Below, one piece after another: positions 1-5,096 of a stretch of 11,154 nucleotides of DNA; the first letter of the stretch is position 1; each line of letters begins with the position of its first letter. A program made the position numbers and the translations under genes. The notes under the pieces were generated by a model. That model was not told the origin of the DNA. It saw only the letters and a list, made by a program, of their open reading frames with translations, and made no database searches. The stretch is from an uncultured Treponema sp. (GTDB lineage Bacteria; Spirochaetota; Spirochaetia; Treponematales; Treponemataceae): NCBI GenBank assembly GCA_937885175.1, contig CAKZZO010000105.1, positions 1-11,154 on the forward strand, given 5' to 3'.

Positions 1-52
1 TTCCTACGACTTGCAGCTTGAAGTCAATGCTGTACTTTTGATTATTCCCCAT
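1..52 (-). CDS. Transposase OrfA of IS3 family, N-terminal 17 residues only (partial)
   Basis: The minus strand reads ATG at 52-50, preceded by GGAGGTG at 58-64. The peptide is MGNNQKYSIDFKLQVVG, running off the window. The 'KYSxDFKLQVV' start is typical of IS3-family OrfA proteins, which carry a helix-turn-helix that binds the element's ends and are usually joined to the OrfB integrase by programmed frameshifting. Nothing can be said about the remainder. The assignment rests on this short N-terminus and the adjacent IS150-like terminal repeat. Confidence 0.7.
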   Translation of the reverse strand, partial: MGNNQKYSIDFKLQVVG

Positions 53-94
53 TTTTACACCTCCGTGGGTGTCCTAATTTATGGGGTCAGTTCA
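1..94 (-). mobile_element. End of an IS3-family (IS150-type) insertion sequence, cut by the window edge
   Basis: Read on the minus strand, the element starts at 94 with TGAACTGACCCCATAAATTA. This closely resembles the terminal inverted repeat of the IS150 group, which begins TG and carries an ACTGACCCC core. It is followed by a strong ribosome site and the start of a transposase OrfA. Only the left end lies in the window, so the other end, the target duplication and the intactness of the element cannot be judged. The IS end lies 17 bp from the -35 of the toxin-antitoxin promoter, so it does not interrupt that operon. Confidence 0.75.
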
Positions 95-110
95 GTATTT
101 GAGTTTTGTC

Positions 111-138
111 TGTACAATTCCTTCTTTTGTGGTATACT
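111..138 (+). promoter_or_regulatory. Promoter of the toxin-antitoxin operon
   Basis: TGTACA at 111-116 (4/6 match to the -35 consensus) is separated by 16 bp from TATACT at 133-138. TGG directly precedes the -10, giving an extended -10. Transcription would start near 145, about 27 bp before the antitoxin start. UPF0175-type antitoxins often autoregulate, but no clear operator palindrome is visible here. Confidence 0.5.
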
Positions 139-171
139 TTTAATATCCAGTTTACAATGGGAGGTAAAATC

Positions 172-462
172 ATGGAAATGACGACAGTCAAGATGAATAT
201 TCCCGTTGCAATGGCTCAGTTTATTGAATCTACAGATGCAAAGACGGAGCTTTTGCAGCGTGCATTACTTCTGCATCCCTTTATACGGAACCTTACAATT
301 TCACATGGAAGGGCTGCGGAAATTCTTGGAATTACAAAATGGCAGCTCATAGAAATATATAAAGAAGAAGGCATCCCATACTTTACTATGGATTGGAGCG
401 ATGTTGAGGAAGATGTTGCCACATACGAGCGTCTAAGAGAAAAAGAGAGGCTGCACGCATGA
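172..462 (+). CDS. UPF0175-family antitoxin
   Basis: This is a 96-residue protein. Residues 1-14 form a short beta-type segment (TTVKMNIPV). Residues 40-71 resemble the UPF0175 helix-turn-helix core, with ISHGRAAEILGITKWQ followed by an amphipathic helix and GIPYF. Residues 75-96 form a charged tail, as expected for the part that blocks a toxin. The start at 172 is chosen because GGGAGG (159-164) lies 7-8 bp upstream; an in-frame upstream start at 106 lies before the promoter -10. The stop overlaps the next start as ATGA, indicating translational coupling to the PIN-domain gene. UPF0175 proteins are known partners of DUF3368 PIN toxins. Family assignment is confident; antitoxin activity is inferred from pairing. 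Confidence 0.85.
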   Translation: MEMTTVKMNIPVAMAQFIESTDAKTELLQRALLLHPFIRNLTISHGRAAEILGITKWQLIEIYKEEGIPYFTMDWSDVEEDVATYERLREKERLHA

Positions 463-944
463 TTGTAGTTGCTGATACAACTCCTCTTATTTCCCTTCTT
501 AAAATCAATCGTCTTGACCTTCTTAGAAATCTTTTTGGCGAAGTATATATTCCTAAGGCTGTTTTTGATGAGCTTACCGTAAATCCTGATTTTACAGATG
601 AAGCTGAGATTGTGAGAAATTGCGATTTTATCAGCATTCAGAATGTAAATGACAGGGAAGTTTCCCTTTTCCGCCGAACAACAGGGCTGGATCTTGGCGA
701 AAGTGAAGCCCTTGTCCTTACGGACAGTATCAAAGCTGACCTTATTCTTATAGATGAAATCAGAGCCAGACAGATTGCAAGAACAATTGGATTCAATATA
801 ATGGGTACTGTAGGCATCCTTAGAGCGGCATATAAAGAAGGCTTGGTAACCGCAAATGAAATCAAGAATGCCGTTGAAATTCTCCGTGCCAAAGGACGAC
901 ATATTAGCGAGGACTTATTTAAGAAATTGCTCGAATCTCTTTAA
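459..944 (+). CDS. DUF3368 PIN-domain protein, probable ribonuclease toxin
   Basis: This 161-residue protein has the PIN fold pattern: IVVADTTPL at residues 2-10 with D6 as the first metal ligand, conserved acidic E38 in VFDEL, GESEA at 80-84 (E81/E83), and D99 in LILIDE as the C-terminal acidic site. A DUF3368-type helical extension follows (about 120-161). PIN domains are Mg2+-dependent RNases and commonly act as VapC-like toxins. The gene overlaps the antitoxin stop by four bases, so the two are made together. All expected acidic residues are visible and the frame is intact, so the toxin is probably functional. The cellular target cannot be deduced. Its low GC, like the antitoxin's, fits transfer on mobile DNA. 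Confidence 0.85.
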   Translation: MIVVADTTPLISLLKINRLDLLRNLFGEVYIPKAVFDELTVNPDFTDEAEIVRNCDFISIQNVNDREVSLFRRTTGLDLGESEALVLTDSIKADLILIDEIRARQIARTIGFNIMGTVGILRAAYKEGLVTANEIKNAVEILRAKGRHISEDLFKKLLESL

Positions 945-1068
945 TTCCTTTGCAAGCTCCGCTTGTATTTCTTCTGCTCCTTAATCATAGCCTGAAACCT
1001 CCATTACTTTCCACAAGTCATTTCACATTACGCCACGGATTGTTTACATACACGCCACAAGTCTTGTA
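945..1068. other. Decayed non-coding stretch between toxin gene and orphan ORF
   Basis: No convincing reading frame is present. There is a small hairpin CAAGC-TCC-GCTTG near 953-966. CCACAAGTC occurs twice (1011-1019 and 1055-1063), each time in similar surroundings, suggesting a degenerate duplication. The downstream frame (stop at 1246-1248) is open back to a TAG at about 988-990 but has no start codon before 1069. The 5' part of that gene was therefore probably lost here. Confidence 0.4.
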
Positions 1069-1248
1069 ATGACAGCCCACGCCGCGTGTACCGTCTTTTC
1101 AGAAATAATTTCAAACTATGTGGAAACCGCAGTTATGTTTGCACGCGATTTTTCACGGCTCAGTGCCGAACAAGTAAATGAACTTAAAGCACTCTTAAAG
1201 CGATTTGAGAGTGCGGGAGAGTATTCAAATGGAAGTGTGTCATCATGA
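1069..1248 (+). CDS. Hypothetical 59-residue protein, probably the C-terminal remnant of a larger gene
   Basis: The frame reads ATG at 1069 and ends in TGA at 1246-1248. It encodes a helix-rich peptide (FSEIISNYVETAVMFARDF, then LSAEQVNELKALLKRF). The second part resembles the C-terminal helix often seen in phage-type Xre regulators, but no helix-turn-helix is present. No ribosome site precedes the ATG, while the frame stays open further upstream, so a truncated gene is likelier than a true short one. It overlaps the start of the ImmA-like protease gene (1229) by 20 bases. A regulator directly upstream of an ImmA protease is the common arrangement. Product unknown. Confidence 0.4.
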   Translation: MTAHAACTVFSEIISNYVETAVMFARDFSRLSAEQVNELKALLKRFESAGEYSNGSVSS

Positions 1249-1864
1249 GCAACAGGCAGAAACAATAGTTCTTACAGAAGACGGAATGAACCTTACGGCC
1301 TTCTGGTCACGGCTTTTGTGCGGATGCGGAACGGACGGACGCTTTGAGCCGATTTTCGTCATGGAGAACATCATTCCTCTTTTTGACAATACCTTCAATT
1401 ATCGGATTGTCGAAAAATCAGAATGGAGATGGTCTCTGTGCGAGGCAGCCTTCTACATCCCAATGACAAACGAAATTGTCATCAGAAGCGATGTTTACGA
1501 AGGTGCGCTGAACGGCGTGGCCATGGATGTAATAACTGTGGCACATGAGGTGGTTCACTGCATACAGTCAATAATAATGAGGTTTCTCAATGCCATAAAG
1601 TGCGTGGACTTCAAGACTGAGTTTTGCAGGGCTGACTCCGAGGAAATGGCTCACCATGAGAATCAGACGGAGAAAATAACTTCCCTCTTGTTCTGCCCGG
1701 AGCGTCTTGTGCAGGGTAAATCCGATGACGAGATTATCCAGCAGTATTTTATTACCCCGCTCATGCAGTTTGTCTTTGGTCTCATAAAGATGGCTGGCAG
1801 GGAACTGATGGAAGCTCTTGATGACATTACCATAGAAAGGGAGGTTGAAAGATGTGCCGTATGA
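1229..1864 (+). CDS. ImmA/IrrE-type zinc metallopeptidase (Peptidase M78-like)
   Basis: The protein has 211 residues. VAHEVVH at 104-110 contains the zinc motif HExxH (H106, E107, H110). E144 in HENQTEKITSLLFCP fits the third ligand position of the family, where the pattern E-x(9)-LL-x-x-P is typical. Residues 71-90 (beta strands, YIPMTNEIVIRSD) match the substrate-edge strand region before the HExxH helix. Known members such as ImmA and IrrE cleave or inactivate phage/ICE repressors of the Xre type, often after DNA damage. The start at 1229 is supported by GGGAGAG (1215-1221) 7 bp upstream. It overlaps the end of an orphan frame that may be the remnant of its repressor partner. Family is fairly sure; substrate unknown. 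Confidence 0.75.
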   Translation: MEVCHHEQQAETIVLTEDGMNLTAFWSRLLCGCGTDGRFEPIFVMENIIPLFDNTFNYRIVEKSEWRWSLCEAAFYIPMTNEIVIRSDVYEGALNGVAMDVITVAHEVVHCIQSIIMRFLNAIKCVDFKTEFCRADSEEMAHHENQTEKITSLLFCPERLVQGKSDDEIIQQYFITPLMQFVFGLIKMAGRELMEALDDITIEREVERCAV

Positions 1865-1896
1865 TTGTTATGGCGGCAGCAAAAAAAACGGTCTGA
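1852..1896 (+). CDS. Possible 14-residue leader peptide
   Basis: ATG at 1852 has GGGAGG (1839-1844) 7 bp upstream and encodes MCRMIVMAAAKKTV. It overlaps the end of the protease gene in another frame. Its stop codon lies inside the left arm of the 12-bp hairpin at 1890-1919. The layout resembles a leader peptide before an attenuator, but such a short frame with a good ribosome site can occur by chance. Confidence 0.2.
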   Translation: MCRMIVMAAAKKTV

Positions 1897-1919
1897 AACT
1901 ACGCCAATAGTCTCAGACC
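1881..1919 (-). terminator. Rho-independent terminator reading on the minus strand
   Basis: The arms at 1890-1901 and 1908-1919 pair over 12 positions with one mismatch (1897/1912) around a 6-base loop. On the minus strand the stem is followed by eight Ts (A-run at 1881-1888). No protein gene is seen on the minus strand immediately upstream, so what it terminates is unexplained (see the small RNA candidate). Confidence 0.6.
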
Positions 1920-1957
1920 CTCAAACAATAGAAAGCGGAAGACCGCTCCTGTTCATA
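1881..1957 (-). ncRNA. Candidate minus-strand small RNA (~76 nt)
   Basis: On the minus strand, TTGCAA (-35, around 1987-1992) and TAGGAT (-10, around 1964-1969) are separated by 17 bp. Each matches consensus at 4 of 6 positions. Initiation near 1957 and arrest at the T8 terminator ending at 1881 would give an RNA of about 76 nt. It would contain AACAGGAGCGG, the GCGGTCTTCCGC hairpin and the terminator stem. No reading frame fits inside. The promoter is only moderate, so this is a hypothesis built mainly on the otherwise purposeless terminator. Confidence 0.3.
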
Positions 1958-1988
1958 AAGTCTATCCTACTTTCTATTGTGTTTTTTT
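1925..1988 (+). terminator. Terminator of the ImmA-like gene region, with a long structured loop
   Basis: ACAATAGAAAG (1925-1935) pairs perfectly with CTTTCTATTGT (1970-1980), followed by G and seven Ts (1982-1988). The 34-base loop holds a second hairpin, GCGG-AAGA-CCGC (1935-1946). The base stem is A/U-rich and the loop is long for a simple terminator, so it may be an attenuator or a processed structure as well. Confidence 0.5.
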
Positions 1989-2068
1989 GCAAGTGCCGCA
2001 AAGCCCTGAATCAATTTTTTTTACAGAACACAATCGGGGACTGTCGCCCGTAAAAAGACAGTAGGATA
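1963..2068 (+). promoter_or_regulatory. Leader with mutually exclusive pairings ahead of the HU-like gene
   Basis: TATCCTACT (1963-1971) is perfectly complementary to AGTAGGATA (2060-2068), which contains the only ribosome-site-like sequence (AGGA, 2063-2066) before the ATG at 2074. A competing hairpin ACTGTC (2040-2045) with GACAGT (2057-2062) uses part of the same segment. The 1925-1980 terminator stem uses 1970-1971. The three pairings compete, which would suit translational control. This is inferred from base pairing only. Confidence 0.3.
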
Positions 2069-2073
2069 ATGAT

Positions 2074-2832
2074 ATGGAAAATATTTCCACTTTAGAAAAC
2101 AGCTCGTCAATCTTAAGCGTGACGCTGCATGAAAACAATTTTACGAAAGACGGAACTTATTACGCTACGGTAACGCGTAATACAGCAACATTCAAGAACA
2201 TTCTTTCGGAGATTGCGGAAGACAACAAGGGCATGGATCCTTTCATGCTCCAGTTTGCCACAATACTCATTCAGAAGAAAATCCTCAAGATGCTTGAACA
2301 GGGAAAAGCCGTGAATGTGCTTGACCTGGGTACAATGTACATAGCTATGAAATGCAATGCAAAGGGAAAGTCTGATGTTTCGGAAAGCGGGAACTTTTAC
2401 ATTAAGTTTACGCCTACGGAACTGGCGAACAGCGCGCTGTCTTCCCTGAGCGTGGACAAGGTTGTGTACGCAGACGGAAGCCCCGAAATCACGGAGGTCA
2501 CGGACCTTTCTTCCGGCAGTTCTGAAGGAAGCCTTTCAAAGGGCAAGCCATGCAGAATCAGCGGAAGCCGCCTTAAAATCGGAGGCAACGAAAGCGGAAT
2601 ATGGTTTGCACCGGCAGACGCTGACGGCAGGACAAATGCTGACGAAAGCACATGGGTAAAAACTGATGAGGCAAGCCTGTTCAGAAACAAGCCTAGCGAA
2701 CTGAATCTTTTCGTGCCGGACTCACTTGAAGACGGCAGTTACAGGATAGTTCTCCGCACAGCCTATCTTGGAAAGGGCAAAAGCAGAAAGAACATCCTCG
2801 AAACCGAAAGTGATGTGGTAAATGTAAGCTAA
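2074..2832 (+). CDS. HU-like DNA-binding domain protein with C-terminal DUF4469 domain
   Basis: This 252-residue protein has two domains. Residues about 14-115 have the HU/IHF-like layout (SVTLHENNFTKDG, helices around 38-78, then VNVLDLGTMYIAMKC and the strand region to about 115). Residues about 150-250 match the Ig/TIG-like DUF4469 domain seen after HU-like domains in Bacteroidetes and spirochaetes: GKPCRISGSRLKI, GIWFAP, NKPSELNLFVPDSLEDGSYRI. Such proteins are thought to be architectural nucleoid or surface-associated factors, with no defined catalytic role. The ribosome site is weak (AGGA, 8 bp upstream) and may be masked by upstream pairing. The C-terminal part is more GC-rich than the N-terminal part. 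It stands alone between terminators. Domain calls are fairly secure; function is not. Confidence 0.75.
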   Translation: MENISTLENSSSILSVTLHENNFTKDGTYYATVTRNTATFKNILSEIAEDNKGMDPFMLQFATILIQKKILKMLEQGKAVNVLDLGTMYIAMKCNAKGKSDVSESGNFYIKFTPTELANSALSSLSVDKVVYADGSPEITEVTDLSSGSSEGSLSKGKPCRISGSRLKIGGNESGIWFAPADADGRTNADESTWVKTDEASLFRNKPSELNLFVPDSLEDGSYRIVLRTAYLGKGKSRKNILETESDVVNVS

Positions 2833-2834
2833 AC

Positions 2835-2874
2835 AAAAATACGCCAGCCCTGCTGCAAAAAGCAAGACTGGCGT
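2835..2874 (-). terminator. Terminator downstream of carB remnant
   Basis: ACGCCAG (2841-2847) pairs with CTGGCGT (2868-2874) and TGCT (2851-2854) with AGCA (2861-2864), around GCAAAA. On the minus strand the stem is followed by A and five Ts (2835-2839 on plus), matching termination of the carB-side transcript. On the plus strand there is no T-run, so it would serve the HU-like gene poorly. Confidence 0.55.
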
Positions 2875-2904
2875 TACAGATTGCCGTGCTCGACAAGCAA
2901 TGTC

Positions 2905-2927
2905 ATTCCCGCACTTGATGCGGGAAT
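2905..2927. repeat. Perfect 9-bp inverted repeat, probably an interspersed palindrome
   Basis: ATTCCCGCA (2905-2913) and TGCGGGAAT (2919-2927) flank CTTGA, four bases past the carB stop on the minus strand. No T-run follows on either strand. Short 'gtcattcccgc...gcgggaat' palindromes are a recurrent intergenic repeat type in many bacterial genomes. Whether it is repeated in this genome needs a search. Confidence 0.5.
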
Positions 2928-2930
2928 CTC

Positions 2931-3960
2931 TTATTTAATCAGCGAATGGTATTCCTGCAAGCTCTTAACGCTTCCTTCTCCGCCGTTACCGCCTTTTACC
3001 GAAGCAATACCTTTTACAGCTGCCAAAGCACCGGCCAAAGTTGTAATATACGGAACCTTGTACTTCAAGCAAGCCTTGCGAATTGTCTTTCTATCCTCGG
3101 CATAATTTCTCTTAGCCTTTGGCGTGTTGATGACAAGGCACACTTCTTTATTAAGAATAATGTCAATGACATCAGGACGACCGCCGCCGATTTTGTTTAC
3201 GAAGTCACATTTGATTCCGTGGGCGTTATAGAAATCGGCAGTGCCCTGTGTGCCAACAAGAGTGAATCCCAAGTTCTTCAGAGTCTTTCCGATTTCAAGA
3301 ACCTGGTCTTTCTGACTTTCCTTGTTAGAAAGCGAAATAAGAACCTTCTTGTTTTCCCAGGCAGCCGGTGCGTGTGGAAGTTCGCTTCCTGCGGCCTTCG
3401 CAGCACAGCTGCTCGGAGAATCGCTAAAAACAGTCCGCCGGACTGTTTTTACCCTGCTTCGCAGTGCCGCTCCCTACCTGTGACTTGTAGAATGCCAGCG
3501 GGAAGTTTTCAGCAAGACCAAGAACTTCACCGGTAGAGCGCATTTCTGGTCCGAGAATTGGGTCAACTCCGGGGAAGCGTGCCCATGGCAATACAGCCTC
3601 TTTTGCTCCGTAGTAAGGAATCTTTTTATCTTTCAAACCGAGAGATTCAAGCGACTCTCCCAACATCATTCTTGTAGCAAGGCGTGCCATCTGTGTGTCA
3701 CAAACCTTTGATACAAGAGGAACTGTGCGCGAAGCACGTGGGTTAGCTTCAATTACATAAACCTTTCCATTTTCAATTGCGTACTGCATGTTCATCAAAC
3801 CGCAAACGTGCAATGACTCAGCAATTTTCTTTGTATATTCTTTGATTGTTGCAAGGTTGTCAGCCGGAATCGAAACCGGAGGAATTACACAAGCTGAGTC
3901 ACCAGAGTGAATACCTGCAAGCTCAACGTGCTCCATAACAGCAGGAATGTAAACGTGAGT
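2931..3960 (-). pseudogene. carB: Carbamoyl-phosphate synthase large subunit, 3' third, 5'-truncated and frameshifted
   Basis: CarB makes carbamoyl phosphate for arginine and pyrimidine synthesis. Only about the last 315 of roughly 1070 residues remain. The first segment (3960 to about 3478) carries MEHVELAGIHSGDSACVIPP, VIEANPRASRTVP and FPGVDPILGPEMRSTGEV, the C-terminal half of the second ATP-grasp domain. It runs into a stop at 3424-3426 inside an inserted repeat. The second segment (about 3398 to 2931, a different frame) carries the allosteric MGS-like domain: KKVLISLSNKESQ, GTQGTADFYNAHGI, KIGGGRPDVIDII, CLVINTP and QEYHSLIK at the end. The 5' two thirds are absent and the upstream neighbour is a truncated mazG. 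An intact copy elsewhere is likely if the join is a real rearrangement. Identity is very sure; the broken state is read directly. Confidence 0.85.
3399..3477. repeat. Palindrome-centred insertion (~79 bp) inside carB
   Basis: CarB homology is interrupted between ...AFYKSQ and AAGSELPH.... The intervening ~79 bases centre on AAAAACAGTCCG (3426-3437) and its exact complement CGGACTGTTTTT (3439-3450). Small stems lie on either side (CTGC-TTC-GCAG at 3454-3464 and GCAG...CTGC near 3400). The length is not a multiple of three and it brings a stop (3424-3426), so carB is broken. The A5/T5 flanks of the central stem make it terminator-like in both directions. It looks like a miniature interspersed element. 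Boundaries are estimated from the expected CarB alignment to within a few bases. Confidence 0.6.
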
Positions 3961-4327
3961 TTTTATAATGATGAGACTGCATTTCGCTTTTTCCTTCGCT
4001 TTCGGCAAAGACATGGGGATGACGGCGAATCAGTTTGTCGCAAATGCCGTTCAGGCTTTGGGCAACCGTAAAGTCTCCCGTCTCTTCATAGAGATAGGCC
4101 TGAAAAATCACGTTAAAAAACACATCCCCCAGTTCTTCGCACACATGAGCAGGCTCTCCGCTGGTTATGGCATCAATCGCTTCAAAACATTCTTCCATCA
4201 TGGATCTGCGCAATCCTACCGAAGTCTGGTCTTTATCCCAGGGGCAGCCACCTTCTCCCCGCAAAGTGCGCATTATGTCATACAAGCGGGCAAAGGCTTC
4301 TGCCGTTTCCTTTCTTGCCTCATCCAT
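3923..4327 (-). CDS. mazG: MazG nucleotide pyrophosphohydrolase, C-terminally truncated by joining to carB
   Basis: MazG hydrolyses nucleoside triphosphates to monophosphates and pyrophosphate, clearing aberrant NTPs and modulating stress signals. Residues 1-115 are a complete MazG catalytic domain: LRGEGGCPWDKDQT (22-35), the Mg-binding EECFE (45-49) and EELGD (64-68), and LIRRHPHVFAESEG (99-112). After about residue 115 the frame enters carB sequence out of frame and ends 19 residues later in MQSHHYKNSR.... Full-length relatives carry a tail or a second MazG domain after this point, so the protein is truncated. Its ATG overlaps the pth stop (TGATG, 4325-4329), indicating translational coupling. 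The truncated domain could still fold and act, since single-domain MazG enzymes exist. Whether this is a real deletion or an assembly join is open. Confidence 0.8.
   Translation of the reverse strand: MDEARKETAEAFARLYDIMRTLRGEGGCPWDKDQTSVGLRRSMMEECFEAIDAITSGEPAHVCEELGDVFFNVIFQAYLYEETGDFTVAQSLNGICDKLIRRHPHVFAESEGKSEMQSHHYKNSRLHSCCYGAR
3957..3984. other. Junction between mazG and carB homology
   Basis: MazG-like sequence continues to about 3984 and CarB-like sequence begins by about 3957. The ~28 bases between (minus strand, from ATGCAGTC to AAAACTCAC) fit neither protein. The remainder of mazG and about 750 codons of carB are missing here. The 28-base segment could be a repeat that mediated a deletion, or one that caused an assembly misjoin. 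Confidence 0.55.
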
Positions 4328-4980
4328 CAGGAAAGCACCTTCTTTTTGCCCCAGACAGGAATCAGCCGCGCAGGGTCAGAGGAAAGCAGCACTTTTGCAA
4401 AGAGTTTTGCCCCCTCCGCAAAAACGGTCTGCAGCATCAGTCTTTCTTCCGCCGTAAATGCACTGAGCACGTAGTCGGCAATATCCCGATTCTGGGGCTT
4501 AGTCAGTCCAAAACGCAGGCGCCAAAAATCCGCCGTTCCCAGCACCGCCTTTGTGGAGCGAAGCCCATTATGACCACCCAGACCGCCCGACCATTTTAGG
4601 CTCAGCGTTCCCAGAGGCAGTTCCAGTTCATCATGCACCACCAGAATTTCCTCCGGCACAATCTTAAAAAAATGAGCCAGTTCGCCAATAGATTCCCCGC
4701 TCAGATTCATATAGGTAAGGGGCTTTAAAAAATAAATCTTGTCAGGTGCATTTTTGGGAATGACAGGCACACCCCCATCCTTGGTCGTCAAAAGCCCCGT
4801 CTGGCAAAACCATTCGGCAAGAGTCGTCGTTTCCACCACAGCGTAGTCACCCTTGAATTTTTCCTGCCACGAAATTTTCTGATAAAAAGGCAATGAATTT
4901 GCAAACTGCCATGCCACATTATGCCGCGTTCCTTCGTATGCACGCCCATAATTTCCTAAAAAAGCAACGAGAGAAATCAT
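4327..4980 (-). CDS. pth: Peptidyl-tRNA hydrolase
   Basis: Pth releases peptides from prematurely dropped peptidyl-tRNA and is normally essential. The 217-residue protein has all key positions: N10 (LGNYGRAYEGTRHN), catalytic H20, MNLSG with N92, D117 in HDELELPLG, and GGLGGHNGLRS with N138. A segment at about 52-82 is longer than in E. coli Pth and may form a surface loop. GNYG replaces the usual GNPG. The start at 4980 matches the family start (MISLVAFLGN). No ribosome site precedes it, but an extended -10 (TGC TATACT, 4987-4992) ends 6 bases upstream, suggesting a leaderless transcript. It is the first gene of a minus-strand operon with mazG, which overlaps its stop. Confidence 0.92.
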   Translation of the reverse strand: MISLVAFLGNYGRAYEGTRHNVAWQFANSLPFYQKISWQEKFKGDYAVVETTTLAEWFCQTGLLTTKDGGVPVIPKNAPDKIYFLKPLTYMNLSGESIGELAHFFKIVPEEILVVHDELELPLGTLSLKWSGGLGGHNGLRSTKAVLGTADFWRLRFGLTKPQNRDIADYVLSAFTAEERLMLQTVFAEGAKLFAKVLLSSDPARLIPVWGKKKVLS

Positions 4981-4986
4981 GCCAGC

Positions 4987-4995
4987 AGTATAGCA
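4987..4995 (-). promoter_or_regulatory. Extended -10 promoter of pth, predicting a leaderless mRNA
   Basis: The minus strand reads ATGTGCTATACT with TGC directly before TATACT, an extended -10. The expected start of transcription falls at or next to the A of the pth ATG (4980). The -35 region lies in the GC-rich palindrome at 5005-5020 and shows no clear match. The same motif precedes the WYL regulator gene. Confidence 0.5.
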
Positions 4996-5004
4996 CATTT
5001 AGGC

Positions 5005-5020
5005 GGGGGAGGTCTCCCCC
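5005..5020. repeat. GC-rich perfect palindrome upstream of pth
   Basis: GGGGGAGG at 5005-5012 and its surroundings form the palindrome GGGGGAGGTCTCCCCC at 5005-5020. It covers the position where a pth -35 would fall, so it may affect that promoter. It is the first of several inverted repeats in the 4981-5501 intergenic region. Confidence 0.6.
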
Positions 5021-5052
5021 TCGGCTGCAACTTCGTTTCCGCCTACCCCCTC

Positions 5053-5086
5053 TGCGGGGCATTTTTTCCCGCTTTTCAGCCCCGCA
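5053..5086. repeat. Inverted repeat TGCGGGGC ... GCCCCGCA
   Basis: TGCGGGGC (5053-5060) and GCCCCGCA (5079-5086) are perfect complements around 18 bases that include a run of six Ts. Together with the palindrome at 5005-5020 it forms a GC-rich block (about 5001-5095) sharply different from the AT-rich DNA to its right. This is typical of an inserted interspersed repeat. Confidence 0.5.
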
Positions 5087-5096
5087 ACGCCCCAGT

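Noticed and set aside
216..902. Long minus-strand reading frame opposite the toxin-antitoxin genes
   Set aside because: Low-complexity shadow (Ser/Cys/Ile-rich) of two well-supported plus-strand genes; no ribosome site or family pattern.
961..1010. 15-residue minus-strand peptide with GGAGG before its ATG (MIKEQKKYKRSLQRN)
   Set aside because: Very short and ends at once in non-coding DNA; likely the remnant of a lost gene start or chance.
1865..2053. 62-residue plus-strand frame after the protease gene
   Set aside because: Runs straight through two terminator-like hairpins and a T7 run; no ribosome site suited to it and no recognisable sequence.
1890..2068. Possible integron attC-like site because of nested inverted repeats
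   Set aside because: The typical core-site ends (GTTRRRY and its complement) are absent; both stems are better explained as terminators.
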